This document shows, in pieces, positions 7,732-15,671 of a DNA stretch of 36,745 nucleotides; the first letter of the stretch is position 1; the number at the start of each line of letters is the position of its first letter. The translations under genes and the position numbers were made by a program. Under the pieces are notes generated by a model. That model was given only the letters and a program-made list of their open reading frames with translations, ran no database searches and was not told where the DNA came from. This DNA comes from an uncultured Demequina sp. GTDB lineage: Bacteria; Actinomycetota; Actinomycetes; Actinomycetales; Demequinaceae. Where the stretch lies: assembly GCF_913055775.1 (NCBI RefSeq), contig NZ_CAJXJX010000007.1, forward strand, positions 1-36,745, read 5' to 3'.

Positions 7732-8928
7732 ATGGGTTTCATTCAGGCAGCAGTGGGCGCGATCAGCGGGACCCTGGCGGACCAGTGGATCGACTTCCTC
7801 ATCCCGCCGGACAACGTCCCCCAGACTGCCGTGGTCTTCCCCGCGATCCCCAAGGGACAGAACGCGGGACGTGGCTCGAACGTCCGTGGTTCCGAGAACA
7901 TCATCACCAACGGCTCCAAGATCGTGGTGCCCGAGGGCATGGGCCTCATCACGTTCCAGGACGGCCGCATCACGAACTTCGTCGCCGAGGCCGGTGGCTA
8001 CATCTACTCCGATGATGACCAGCAGGCCAAGTCGCTCTTCACCGGGGGCGGCTTCCTGTCCTCGACCGTCCAGTCCTCGTGGGAGCGCTTCAAGTACGGC
8101 GGCCAGCCTGGTGTGCAGCACCTCGCCTTCTATGTGAACCTCAAGGAGATCCCGAACAACCGCTTCGGCACCCAGGGGCCCATCTACTGGGATGACCGTT
8201 ACCTGGGCACCCAGGCGGGCGCCGTCACGCGTGGGTCGTACACGCTCAAGGTCGTCGACCCCATCCTGTTCACCAAGGCGCTCCTGCCCGCCGCGTACAT
8301 CTCGCAGAACGCCGGCATCTTCGACCTGTCCGCGGTGGACAACCCCGTCTCTGAGCAGCTTTTCAACGAGGTGGTCGGCTCGCTCGCGGCGGCATTCTCG
8401 CGCTACACGAACGACATCGAGCGCGGGAACCGCATCTCGAAGATCCAGGGCGACGCGCTGGGCTTCGCGAAGTCGCTGTCGGAGGTGGTCGAGGAGAACT
8501 ACCACTGGACGGACGAGCGCGGACTCACCATCCACGCGGCGGCGCTGCTCGCCATCGAGTACGACGCCCCCACGGCGAAGCTCCTGGAAGACGTGCAGAA
8601 GGCCGATGCGCTGTCGGGCGGCCGTGGCGACTCCTTCCTGCGCCAGTCCGCAGCTCGAGGCATCCAGGCCGCGGGCGAGACCGGCGGCGGGGACGGGCTC
8701 GCGTTCATGGGCATGGGCATGAACGCCGCCGGCGGAGCGCTCGGCGGTCTCATGCAGAATCAGCCCGGCCAGCAGCAGGTCCCGCAGCAGGGCGGTGCGC
8801 CAGCCGCGGCCGCACCGGCTGAGCCCACCGCCGCAGACAAGATCCGTGAGGCCAAGGGCATGCTGGACGAGGGCCTCATCACTCAGGAGGACTTCGACGC
8901 GCTGAAGCGAAAGGCGCTGGGCCTCTAG
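7732..8928 (+). CDS. SPFH-domain protein with C-terminal SHOCT domain (YdjI-like)
   Basis: A 398-residue protein resembling Bacillus YdjI, a 'virion core/SPFH' type protein. Residues 1-45 contain the ending WIDFLIPPDNVPQTAVVFPA; an SPFH/Band-7-like region spans about 50-300 with NGSKIVVPEGMGLITFQDGRI, the GGYIYSDDDQQAKSLF segment and EIPNNRFGTQGPIYWDD. A Gly/Gln/Pro/Ala-rich linker (about 315-362) leads to a short terminal SHOCT domain (DKIREAKGMLDEGLITQEDFDALKRKALGL), a module thought to mediate oligomerisation. There is no membrane helix, so the protein is probably cytoplasmic and membrane-associated through its neighbours. It is followed after 22 bases by a zinc-ribbon membrane protein. 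In B. subtilis such proteins belong to an envelope-stress complex; the role here is inferred. Confidence 0.85.
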   Translation: MGFIQAAVGAISGTLADQWIDFLIPPDNVPQTAVVFPAIPKGQNAGRGSNVRGSENIITNGSKIVVPEGMGLITFQDGRITNFVAEAGGYIYSDDDQQAKSLFTGGGFLSSTVQSSWERFKYGGQPGVQHLAFYVNLKEIPNNRFGTQGPIYWDDRYLGTQAGAVTRGSYTLKVVDPILFTKALLPAAYISQNAGIFDLSAVDNPVSEQLFNEVVGSLAAAFSRYTNDIERGNRISKIQGDALGFAKSLSEVVEENYHWTDERGLTIHAAALLAIEYDAPTAKLLEDVQKADALSGGRGDSFLRQSAARGIQAAGETGGGDGLAFMGMGMNAAGGALGGLMQNQPGQQQVPQQGGAPAAAAPAEPTAADKIREAKGMLDEGLITQEDFDALKRKALGL

Positions 8929-8950
8929 GGCGGCGCTGCTGGGGGAGCGC

Positions 8951-10189
8951 ATGACACCGCCACCGAACACGCCGGGAGCAGGCATGCCCGCGCAGCCGGA
9001 GCCGCAGGAGCCGGTGCGCGAGATCGACACGACGACCGGGCAGGGCCACGGGCACGACGACTGCCCCCAGTGCGGCTCGACCGAGGTGTCCCGCAAGGGG
9101 AACACCCTGAGCCTGATCTGCGGATTCTGCCGCTACGAGTGGGTGGGCTCTCGGCTCGAGGACGCTCACGGGCTGGGCGCCGGGATCGGCGAGCTCGATG
9201 GCCGGACGTTCCTGTCGGGAGCCGCAGACATCACCAGCGACCAGGACCTCGTCACGATCAAGTGCCAGGGGTGCGGCTCCGAGGTCGTCATCGACACGGC
9301 CCGTGCGCTCGAGGCGCGCTGCCACTGGTGCCGCTCGATCCTGTCGATCAACGACAAGATCCCCAACGGCGCCGTCCCCGACGGGATCCTGCCCTTCCAC
9401 ATCACGAAGCAGGAGGCGATGACCCGCATCGCCGAGTTCGCGGGCAAGCGCAAGTTCTTCGCGCTCAAGAAGTTCCGGTCGGAGTTCAAGGCAGACAACA
9501 TCATGGGCGTGTACATGCCGTACATGACCGTGGACGGCAACGTCACCGCGGTGCTCAAGGGCGCAGGCGAGGTGCAGACGCGCAAGTACCGCGTGCAGAC
9601 CAGCAAGAACTCGAGCACCACGTACTACGACGCCAACGTCTACGACGTCGCCCGCCAGTTCGACTTGCACATCGACGACCTCATCGTGGAGTCCTCGGCC
9701 GCCCGCTCGAACATCGACAACCGCGCGAACACGAACAACATCATCAACGCGATCCTCCCGTACGACGTCAAGAACATGGTCGCCTTCGACTCGAACTACA
9801 TGGGCGACTTCTCTGCGGAGAAGCGGGACCTCAACATCGACGACGTCGCGCGGCGCGCTCATGCGCAGTTCCTGGGCATGGCCCGCGAGTCGATCCGCGA
9901 CGACATCCGGTCCTACGATCGCGGCGTGCGCTGGACCCACGAGGACATGGAGGTCCACGGCAGCCGCTGGGCCTCGGTGTTCCTGCCCGTGTGGCTCTAC
10001 AGCTACGCGCAGCGCCAGGATGATGGCAGCGTCATGGTCCACTACATCGCGGTCAACGGCCGCAACGGCAACGTGATGGGCAGTGTCCCCGTCAACAAGG
10101 GCCGGCTGTTCGCCGTCGCGGCACTGGTGACGGCGGTCGCTGCGGTGGTCGCCTGGCCCCTCGGTCTCGCGGCGCTGGCGGCGGGGTGA
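8951..10189 (+). CDS. Double zinc-ribbon protein with C-terminal membrane anchor (YdjG-like)
   Basis: A 412-residue protein. A Pro-rich start is followed by two C4 zinc ribbons: C38, C41, C57, C60 (CPQC...CGFC, TFIIB-like) and C105, C108, C124, C127 (CQGC...CHWC). The middle region from about 145 (GILPFHITKQEAMTRI) to 375 has no catalytic motif I recognise, but its order matches the YdjG/'TFIIB-type zinc ribbon' proteins of Firmicutes and actinobacteria. One or two hydrophobic segments at about 385-412 would anchor the C-terminus in the membrane. The ATG at 8951 has an excellent ribosome site (GGGGGAG). The stop overlaps the next gene by GTGA, so the two are translationally coupled. Its likely role is in a membrane complex with the SPFH protein. 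Confidence 0.8.
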   Translation: MTPPPNTPGAGMPAQPEPQEPVREIDTTTGQGHGHDDCPQCGSTEVSRKGNTLSLICGFCRYEWVGSRLEDAHGLGAGIGELDGRTFLSGAADITSDQDLVTIKCQGCGSEVVIDTARALEARCHWCRSILSINDKIPNGAVPDGILPFHITKQEAMTRIAEFAGKRKFFALKKFRSEFKADNIMGVYMPYMTVDGNVTAVLKGAGEVQTRKYRVQTSKNSSTTYYDANVYDVARQFDLHIDDLIVESSAARSNIDNRANTNNIINAILPYDVKNMVAFDSNYMGDFSAEKRDLNIDDVARRAHAQFLGMARESIRDDIRSYDRGVRWTHEDMEVHGSRWASVFLPVWLYSYAQRQDDGSVMVHYIAVNGRNGNVMGSVPVNKGRLFAVAALVTAVAAVVAWPLGLAALAAG

Positions 10190-10755
10190 TGGCCATGGAG
10201 CAGGTGGTGGCGACCACGCTCGCGTCGAGCGGCGAGGGCGGCTCGGCGTTCTTTGGGCTCGTGCTGTTCGCGGTGCCGTTCGTGGTCGGATGGTTCACCT
10301 ATTCGACCTTCTACCGGCGCTACCGCAACCCGGACAAACGCTATCTCTTCGAGCACACGACGGCGGCCGCGCGCACGAATCTCCAGCGCTGGGACACGTT
10401 CGTTCGCGAGCACAAGCGTCAGCGCAACGCGAAGATCAAGGACCGCAACGACGACGAGCCCCTGAGGCGCGCGCCGCACTCTCGCGTCCGCGAGGCACTC
10501 GAGCCGCGACAGGCTCAGGAGGAGCGGGTCGCTCTAGAGGCCCGCGAAGCTCAGCCGCCGCGCGATGCGCAACCGGCCCGCGACGCCCAACCACCCCGTG
10601 ACGCGCAGACCGACCGCACGGCCGAGCCGGAGCGGGAGGACAGCGTCGGGGGCGCTCATGCCGGCGTGGACGACGCGACCGGCACGCCGCCTGCAGCCGG
10701 CGAGACGCGCCACGACGGCGACCTCGACGAGGGGCCGTGGACGCCCCGGGGATGA
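10186..10755 (+). CDS. Small membrane protein of the SPFH/zinc-ribbon module (YdjH-like)
   Basis: A 189-residue protein with one clear membrane helix (about 21-40, FFGLVLFAVPFVVGWFTYS) followed by a basic cytoplasmic-type stretch (FYRRYRNPDKRYLF...REHKRQRNAKIKDR). The C-terminal half is low complexity, including five tandem hexapeptides of the pattern RDAQPP at residues 120-149, ending in an acidic tail. The start could be GTG 10186 (overlapping the previous stop), ATG 10189 or ATG 10195; the last has GGTGA six bases upstream. Position and topology correspond to YdjH in the Bacillus ydjFGHI operon, but sequence similarity beyond the helix is weak to the eye. Likely a membrane partner of the two preceding proteins. 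Confidence 0.65.
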   Translation: MMAMEQVVATTLASSGEGGSAFFGLVLFAVPFVVGWFTYSTFYRRYRNPDKRYLFEHTTAAARTNLQRWDTFVREHKRQRNAKIKDRNDDEPLRRAPHSRVREALEPRQAQEERVALEAREAQPPRDAQPARDAQPPRDAQTDRTAEPEREDSVGGAHAGVDDATGTPPAAGETRHDGDLDEGPWTPRG

Positions 10756-10771
10756 CGGGCCGCCGCCCGGC

Positions 10772-11647
10772 CTAGGCGCCGCGCAGCACGGAGGTGATCG
10801 CGCGGGGGAGAGCGTCGGCGATGTCGAGGGCCGCCAGCGGGCCGCCCGCAACGGCCGCGCGCGCTGCACTCGCGTGGATCCACGACGCGCAGGCTCCTGC
10901 GTCGACGGCGGCCATGCCGGAGGCGAGCAGCGCGCCCGCGATCCCGGCCAGGACGTCGCCGCTGCCGGCGGTCGCGAGCCACGGGGGAGCCTCGGGGAGT
11001 TCGACCAGCGCGCCGCCGGGTGACGCGACGATGGTCCGGGATCCCTTGAGCAGCACGGTGGCCCGCGCGGTCTCCGCCAAGAGGCGGGCGTGCGCGACGC
11101 GATCGGCGGCGACGTCCATGACGCTCACGTCGTGACGCAGCGCCTGGAGCGTGCGCATGAGCTCTTCGGCGTGCGGCGTGAACAGCACCCGGTCGGGGGG
11201 CGCCTCGCGCGAGCCCGATGCTCGCGACCGCGCGACGGCCTCCAACGCGCCCGCATCCACGACGAGCGGAGAGCCCGAGGCCATGGCGGCGCCGATCGCC
11301 GCATCCTGTTCGGGATGGTCGGAGACTCCGGGCCCCACGATCCACGCCTGCGCGCGCGGCAGCCGCTCTGCGGCCTCACCTGGGTCGTGGATCACGCACT
11401 CGGGCCGGTGGGCGAGCACCAGGTCCTGCGCGCGGCGAGGCCCCACGTAGCGGACCATGCCCGCACCGGCACGCACAGCGCCGGACGCCACGAGGGCGGC
11501 GGCGCCGGGGTAGGCATCCGAGCCGGCGACGATCCCCACCACTCCGCGCGAGTACTTGTCGTCATCGGGTCCGGGCACGGGCCAGTGTTCGCGCACGTGC
11601 GCGCCTGTCCACGAGGTCGCCCCAGCCACGTCACCAGAGTGGCACAC
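10772..11647 (-). CDS. nnrD: ADP/ATP-dependent (S)-NAD(P)H-hydrate dehydratase
   Basis: Repairs hydrated NADH/NADPH (the S epimer) back to the active cofactor using ADP or ATP. The protein is 291 residues and has a ribokinase-like fold. Motifs include [14 protein letters not shown] with YPGAA (30-50), the [12 protein letters not shown] stretch, the TPHAEELMR segment, [12 protein letters not shown] and the nucleotide/catalytic motif [18 protein letters not shown] near the C-terminus. In most bacteria this domain is fused to the epimerase; here the epimerase is a separate gene at 12234-12878. The start is uncertain: GTG 11647 is used, while GTG 11629 or 11596 would also keep the domain intact. 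It converges with the module at 10755, 16 bases away. Confidence 0.9.
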   Translation of the reverse strand: MCHSGDVAGATSWTGAHVREHWPVPGPDDDKYSRGVVGIVAGSDAYPGAAALVASGAVRAGAGMVRYVGPRRAQDLVLAHRPECVIHDPGEAAERLPRAQAWIVGPGVSDHPEQDAAIGAAMASGSPLVVDAGALEAVARSRASGSREAPPDRVLFTPHAEELMRTLQALRHDVSVMDVAADRVAHARLLAETARATVLLKGSRTIVASPGGALVELPEAPPWLATAGSGDVLAGIAGALLASGMAAVDAGACASWIHASAARAAVAGGPLAALDIADALPRAITSVLRGA

Positions 11648-11715
11648 GACCGCCCCTCGTTCGTGGAGCCACCAGCGACGATGCAGGACTGGCCCGGCGT
11701 GAGAGAATGCCTGTC

Positions 11716-12213
11716 ATGGCCATGCGCGAGATCAGGACCACCGGCGACCCCGTGCTCAGGACGGTGTGCGACCCCATCACGACCATCGACGAGAGCGTGC
11801 GCACGCTCGTCGACGATCTGCTCGAGACCGTCGACTACGAGGGCCGCGCTGGCCTGGCGGCCAACCAGATCGGCGTGAGCCTGCGGGCGTTCTCGTGGAA
11901 CATCGATGGGGACATCGGCTACATCCTCAACCCGGAGATCGTCGAGCGCTCCTCGGACCTGCAGGAGCTCGGCGACGAGGGCTGCCTGTCCGTGCCCGGT
12001 CTGTGGTACCCCTGCGAGCGACCTGCCTACACGAAGGCCGTCGGCACCGACCTCGACGGCAACGAGGTGGTCATTGAGGGCGAGGAGATCTGGGCTCGTC
12101 TCATCAACCACGAGTGCGATCACCTGGATGGCAAGCTCTACCTCGATCGCCTCGCGCGTGACGTCCGCAAGCGCGCGATGCGCGAGCTGCGAGAGTCCCT
12201 CGAGAACGCATAG
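11716..12213 (+). CDS. def: Peptide deformylase
   Basis: Removes the formyl group from the N-terminal methionine of new proteins. The 165-residue enzyme has the three family motifs: GLAANQIGV (motif 1, GxGLAAxQ with the first G replaced, RAGLAANQ), EGCLSVPG (motif 2, metal-ligand Cys) and HECDHLDG (motif 3, HExxH with the two metal His and catalytic Glu). The metal centre is complete, so it should be active. ATG 11716 gives the usual N-terminus [15 protein letters not shown]; in-frame ATGs at 11707 and 11722 are alternatives. It lies alone on the plus strand between the two minus-strand NAD(P)HX repair genes. Its start is 68 bases from the nnrD start (divergent), and its stop is paired with that of nnrE in a shared hairpin. 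Confidence 0.95.
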   Translation: MAMREIRTTGDPVLRTVCDPITTIDESVRTLVDDLLETVDYEGRAGLAANQIGVSLRAFSWNIDGDIGYILNPEIVERSSDLQELGDEGCLSVPGLWYPCERPAYTKAVGTDLDGNEVVIEGEEIWARLINHECDHLDGKLYLDRLARDVRKRAMRELRESLENA

Positions 12214-12236
12214 GCGGTGGGTCGCGTGACCGCCTA
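12211..12236. terminator. Bidirectional hairpin made from two stop codons
   Basis: TAGGCGGT (12211-12218) pairs with ACCGCCTA (12229-12236). The left arm begins with the def stop codon and the right arm ends with the stop codon of the minus-strand epimerase gene. The 8-bp stem separates two convergent genes; no T-run is present. Confidence 0.55.
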
Positions 12237-12878
12237 GAGGCGTGGCACCCCCACGTCGGCGACCACGACACGGCCGGCCGATGCGGCGGCCGGGTCCTCG
12301 ACGAGGCACGGCTTGAGCACGGTGAAGGTGACGGTGACGTCCGCATGCACGTGATGGTCGCCGACGGCTCCGGTGTCGACGCCCACACCGCTGGGGACGT
12401 CGACCGCGAGCACGGTCGTGGCTGCGGACACCGCCGCGACCACGGACGCGGCAGGCTCCCGCAGCCCGGGCCTGCCGCCAATGCCCACGATGCCGTCGAC
12501 CACGAGATGGGCGTCGGACACGGCAGTGCGCGCAGCGTCCAGGTCCGCGCCGGCGTCGATGACAGCGGCGCCAGCCGCGAGCGCCTCGCCCAGACCGTCG
12601 GGGTGCGCGGAGGGCCCCACGAGCACCACGGTGGTCTCCGCGCCTCGATAGTGGAGGCGAGCCCCGGCGAGCATCGCATCGCCGCCGTTGCTGCCCGAGC
12701 CCGCGAGCACCGTCACCCGGGACCCGCGTATCCTGCCCACCTCGCGCGCGAGGAGCGCCTCCGCCTCAGCCGCCACCGCATCGGCCGCCCGTGCCATCAG
12801 CGTGCGTTCGGACACCGTGCGCATCGCCCGGGTCTCTGCGGCCCGTACCTGGTCGGACGTCATCACGGCGGAGGTCAT
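12234..12878 (-). CDS. nnrE: NAD(P)H-hydrate epimerase (YjeF N-terminal domain)
   Basis: Interconverts the R and S forms of hydrated NAD(P)H so that the dehydratase can repair both. It is 214 residues, equal to the epimerase domain alone. The sequence runs MTSAVMTSDQVRAAETRAM, then VTVLAGSGSNGGDAMLAGARLHYRG (family form GxGNNGGDG, here slightly changed), DAHLVVDGIVGIG with the catalytic Asp region, VLAVDVPSGVGVDTG, and ends with VTVTFTVLKPCL and GRVVVADVGVP. The alternative start at 12863 would remove five residues. No dehydratase domain follows; that enzyme is encoded separately about 600 bases away on the same strand, with def inserted on the other strand. Confidence 0.9.
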   Translation of the reverse strand: MTSAVMTSDQVRAAETRAMRTVSERTLMARAADAVAAEAEALLAREVGRIRGSRVTVLAGSGSNGGDAMLAGARLHYRGAETTVVLVGPSAHPDGLGEALAAGAAVIDAGADLDAARTAVSDAHLVVDGIVGIGGRPGLREPAASVVAAVSAATTVLAVDVPSGVGVDTGAVGDHHVHADVTVTFTVLKPCLVEDPAAASAGRVVVADVGVPRL

Positions 12879-13015
12879 GCGCCCAGGTTTCCACACGCCG
12901 GGCGAGGACGCTGGCGCATACGCGCGCGATGAGGCACGATAGAGGCACACCCGGGCAGTCGGGCGGTTCCTTCGAGGTCGTAGGGGAAGACGCACCTCAA
13001 CAGGAAGGAAGGGTC

Positions 13016-13513
13016 ATGGCTGCGATCACGCGAGGTGTCCTTTTCGTGCATTCGGCGACCCGTGCGATGTGCCCGCACATCGAGTGGGCCGCCCAGTCTG
13101 TGCTGGGCCCGCGCGCCTCGTTCGAATGGACCGATCAGCCCGCCGGCACGTCGCTCTTCCGCGCCGAGGTGGCCTGGCAGGGCACGCCCGGCACCGGCGC
13201 GCGTCTTGCCTCCGCCCTGCGGGGATGGGAGCACGTGCGCTACGAGGTGACCGAGGACCCGTCCTTCGGCGCCGACGGCGGTCGCTGGTCGCACACCCCG
13301 TCGCTCGGCATCTTCCACGCCGTGACGGACGTGCACGGCAACATCGTCGTACCCGAGGACCGTATTCGCGCCGCGCTGGAGTCCGGCGCGTCGGTGACCG
13401 AGTTCAAGCGGGCCATGGACCTCGCGCTCGGCGCTGCCTGGGACGAGGAGCTCGAGCCCTTCCGCTACGCCGGCTCGGGCGCACCCGTGCGGTGGCTGCA
13501 TCGCGTAGGCTGA
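13016..13513 (+). CDS. DUF3145 family protein
   Basis: A 165-residue cytoplasmic protein starting MAAITRGVLFVHSATRAMCP, with HIEWAAQSVLG, FEWTDQPAGTSLFRAEVAW, LRGWEHVRYEVTEDPSFGADGGRWSHTPSLGIFHA and DVHGNIVVPEDRIR. This is the actinobacterial family DUF3145, which I know is often encoded beside the fab or acetyl-CoA carboxylase genes, so a link to lipid synthesis is suspected but unproven. The ATG at 13016 has a strong ribosome site (AGGAAGGAAGGG). It is 138 bases from the divergent epimerase start. The gene is complete with no catalytic motif I can name. Confidence 0.88.
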   Translation: MAAITRGVLFVHSATRAMCPHIEWAAQSVLGPRASFEWTDQPAGTSLFRAEVAWQGTPGTGARLASALRGWEHVRYEVTEDPSFGADGGRWSHTPSLGIFHAVTDVHGNIVVPEDRIRAALESGASVTEFKRAMDLALGAAWDEELEPFRYAGSGAPVRWLHRVG

Positions 13514-13563
13514 CCGGTCACCGGCGCTGAGGTCGGTGCCGCAGTCGAGCAGGAGCGCACAGC

Positions 13564-13929
13564 ATGCAGGAACTGAACCGTGACGAGGCCCTCACCCTCC
13601 AGGCCATGGAGGAGGCGATGTGGCGCCCGGAGACCCGCTTCGATCGCCGCTACATGGAGGCCGTGCTGGCGGAGAACTTCTCCGAAGTGGGGCGCTCGGG
13701 GAGGCTTTTTACGCGCGGGGACACGCTCGAGCTGCAGCCGGTCGAGATCGACATCGAGTTGCCCTTGCGCGGCTTCGAGGCGGTCGCGGTGTGCGAGGAC
13801 GTCGCGCTGGTCCGCTACACGTCGGTGCCGAGCCGCGCGACCCGCGGCGCCACCCACCGCACCAGCGTCTGGGTCAACGATGGTCGCTGGCGGCTGCGCT
13901 TCCACCAGGCGACGCCGACGGACATCTAG
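13564..13929 (+). CDS. NTF2-like (DUF4440/SnoaL-type) small protein
   Basis: A 121-residue protein with the pattern of an NTF2-like cone fold: an N-terminal helix (RDEALTLQAMEEAMW), then RRYMEAVLAENFSEVGRSGRLFTRGDTLE (family form 'l..ll.ddf.evg.sGr..tr.e.i'), followed by strands VAVCEDVALVRYTSV and a terminal THRTSVWVNDGRWRLRFHQATPT. This matches the DUF4440 group, which includes small enzymes and ligand-binding proteins; the substrate cannot be predicted. It lies 50 bases after the DUF3145 gene on the same strand and may be cotranscribed. It converges with fabF. Confidence 0.8.
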   Translation: MQELNRDEALTLQAMEEAMWRPETRFDRRYMEAVLAENFSEVGRSGRLFTRGDTLELQPVEIDIELPLRGFEAVAVCEDVALVRYTSVPSRATRGATHRTSVWVNDGRWRLRFHQATPTDI

Positions 13930-13951
13930 CCCCGCATCGGCGCGGTCGATT

Positions 13952-13981
13952 CTCGCTCGTCTAGCGCCTTAGGCGAGCGAA
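13952..13981. terminator. Weak hairpin between NTF2-like gene and fabF
   Basis: TCGCTCG pairs with CGAGCGA across a 14-base loop in the convergent gap between 13929 and 14048. It is a candidate bidirectional terminator with a modest stem and no T-run. Nothing else is recognised in this 118-base gap. Confidence 0.35.
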
Positions 13982-14047
13982 ATGGGCCCGATTCGCTCGG
14001 GTAAGGGCATAGGCGCACCAGAATCGACCGCCGGGACGATGCGGTGG

Positions 14048-15286
14048 TCAGGCAGTCGCGAAGGTGAGGGCCACGTTGTGGCCGCCGAAGCCGAACGAGT
14101 TGTTGATCGCGGCGAGGTCGCCATCTGCCGGAAGCGCCCGGGGCACGTCGCGCACCAGGTCGACCTGCAGCTCAGGGTCGGGCTCCGAGACATTGATGGT
14201 CGGGGGAGCCGTGCGCTCGACCAGCGCCTTGATGGTGAACACGGACTCGAGCGCGCCCGCGCCGCCGAGGAGGTGCCCCGTCATCGACTTGGTCGCGCTC
14301 AGCAGCACCTGGTCGGCGTGGTCGCCCAGGAGGCCCCTGATGCCCCGAGCCTCGATCATGTCGCCCACCGGCGTCGACGTGGCGTGAGCATTGACGTGAG
14401 CGACGTCGCGGGCGGTGAGCCCGGCGCGCTCGAGGCTCAGCTGCATGGCCCGAGTCTGGCCGGTGCCGTTGGGCTCCGGCGCGGCGATGTGGTGGCCGTC
14501 TGCGGTCATGCCGACGCCCAGGAGCCTGGCGTAGATGTGCGCGCCGCGCGCACGGGCGTGCTCCTCGGACTCGAGCACGACGACGCCGGATCCCTCTCCC
14601 AGCACGAAGCCGTCTCGAGAGACGTCGTACGGTCGCGACGCCGCCGCGGGGTCGTCGTTGCGCTTGGACAGCGCCGCCATCGCTGCGAACGCGCTGATGG
14701 GGAGCGGATGGATCGCGGCCTCAGTGCCACCTGCCACGACCACGTCCGCCCTGCCCGACTGGATCATCTCGAAGCCCATCCCGATGGCCTCGGCGCCCGA
14801 CGCGCACGCCGACACGGGGGAGTGGGAGCCCGCGCGGGCGGTGAGCTCGAGCGAGACGTACGCCGTCGGCGAGTTGGGCATCAGCATCGGCACGGTGAGC
14901 GGCAGGACGCGCGACGCGCCCTTCTCCTTCATCGTGTCCCACGCGCTCAGCAGCGTCCACACGCCGCCGATGCCCGACGACACCACGGCGCCCAGGCGCT
15001 CGGGGTCGATCTCGGGCGAGCCCGCATCGGCCCAGGCCTCGCGCGTGGCCACGATCGCCATCTGGGCGCTCGGGTCCATGCGCTTGGCCTCGGGCCGCGA
15101 GACCACCTCCGTCGCCGGCACCGCCAACTGCCCCGCGAAGTTCACGGCCATGCCGTAGGTCTCCGCCCAGTCGTTGTCGAGGGTGCGCACGCCGGATCGC
15201 CCGGCAAGCGCGGCCTCCCAGGTGCTGGGCACGTCCCCGCCGAGCGGGTTGGTGGTGCCGAGTCCGGTGACGACGACTGTGGTCAT
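14048..15286 (-). CDS. fabF: 3-oxoacyl-[ACP] synthase II
   Basis: Condenses malonyl-ACP with growing acyl-ACP in type II fatty acid synthesis. The 412 residues show the KASII fold with the full Cys-His-His triad: C161 in VSACASGAEAIG, H301 in NAHATSTPVGD and H338 in KSMTGHLLGGAG, plus K333. The start ATG at 15286 yields MTTVVVTGLGTTNPLGGDV, the normal N-terminus, with an AGGAGG-type site (tccAGGAGGaccctc on the coding strand). It is the last gene of the fabD-fabH-acpP-fabF operon, 59 bases after acpP. KASII-type length and motifs exclude a polyketide-type assignment, and no AT or KR genes adjoin. Confidence 0.96.
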   Translation of the reverse strand: MTTVVVTGLGTTNPLGGDVPSTWEAALAGRSGVRTLDNDWAETYGMAVNFAGQLAVPATEVVSRPEAKRMDPSAQMAIVATREAWADAGSPEIDPERLGAVVSSGIGGVWTLLSAWDTMKEKGASRVLPLTVPMLMPNSPTAYVSLELTARAGSHSPVSACASGAEAIGMGFEMIQSGRADVVVAGGTEAAIHPLPISAFAAMAALSKRNDDPAAASRPYDVSRDGFVLGEGSGVVVLESEEHARARGAHIYARLLGVGMTADGHHIAAPEPNGTGQTRAMQLSLERAGLTARDVAHVNAHATSTPVGDMIEARGIRGLLGDHADQVLLSATKSMTGHLLGGAGALESVFTIKALVERTAPPTINVSEPDPELQVDLVRDVPRALPADGDLAAINNSFGFGGHNVALTFATA

Positions 15287-15345
15287 GAGGGTCCTCCAGG
15301 AGAGGTCAGTGGCGAGGTGGAAAGGGGTGGAGCTGAGGGAGTACG

Positions 15346-15591
15346 TCAGCCCTGCGCGGCGCCGATGAAGGTGACGGCGTCGCCGACGGTGGTGAGGTCC
15401 TTGACCTTCTCGTCGGGGATGCGCACGTCGAACTTCTCCTCGGCGAGCGTGACGATGGTCATCATCGACAGCGAGTCGATGTCGAGGTCATCGGTGAAGG
15501 ACTTGTCGAGCTGGACCTCGGCGGTGTCGAGGCCGGTCTCCTCGGCCACGATCTCGGCGAGGCCGGCGAGGATCTCAGTGGTGTCTGCCAT
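15346..15591 (-). CDS. acpP: Acyl carrier protein
   Basis: Carries the growing acyl chain on a 4'-phosphopantetheine arm. It is an 81-residue acidic four-helix protein with the attachment site DIDSLSMM; S40 is the modified serine. The ATG at 15591 is preceded by AAGGAGAAG, a strong ribosome site, as expected for a highly expressed protein; a longer in-frame reading begins at 15627 but adds a non-ACP leader. It lies between fabH (80 bases upstream) and fabF (59 bases downstream), the standard actinobacterial order. Confidence 0.97.
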   Translation of the reverse strand: MADTTEILAGLAEIVAEETGLDTAEVQLDKSFTDDLDIDSLSMMTIVTLAEEKFDVRIPDEKVKDLTTVGDAVTFIGAAQG

Positions 15592-15671
15592 GTGTTCTTC
15601 TCCTTGTGCTGGGTGATGCCGGGGCATCGGGGTTCGTGAGGGACGTAGGAACTCTAGTGCGGTCGGCCTGC

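Noticed and set aside
14001-14015. Short inverted repeat CCCGA/TCGGG-like near fabF end
   Set aside because: Only a 5-bp stem in GC-rich DNA; chance occurrence is likely.
13982-15616. Plus-strand reading frame of 544 codons
   Set aside because: Antisense to fabF and acpP, both with intact catalytic residues.
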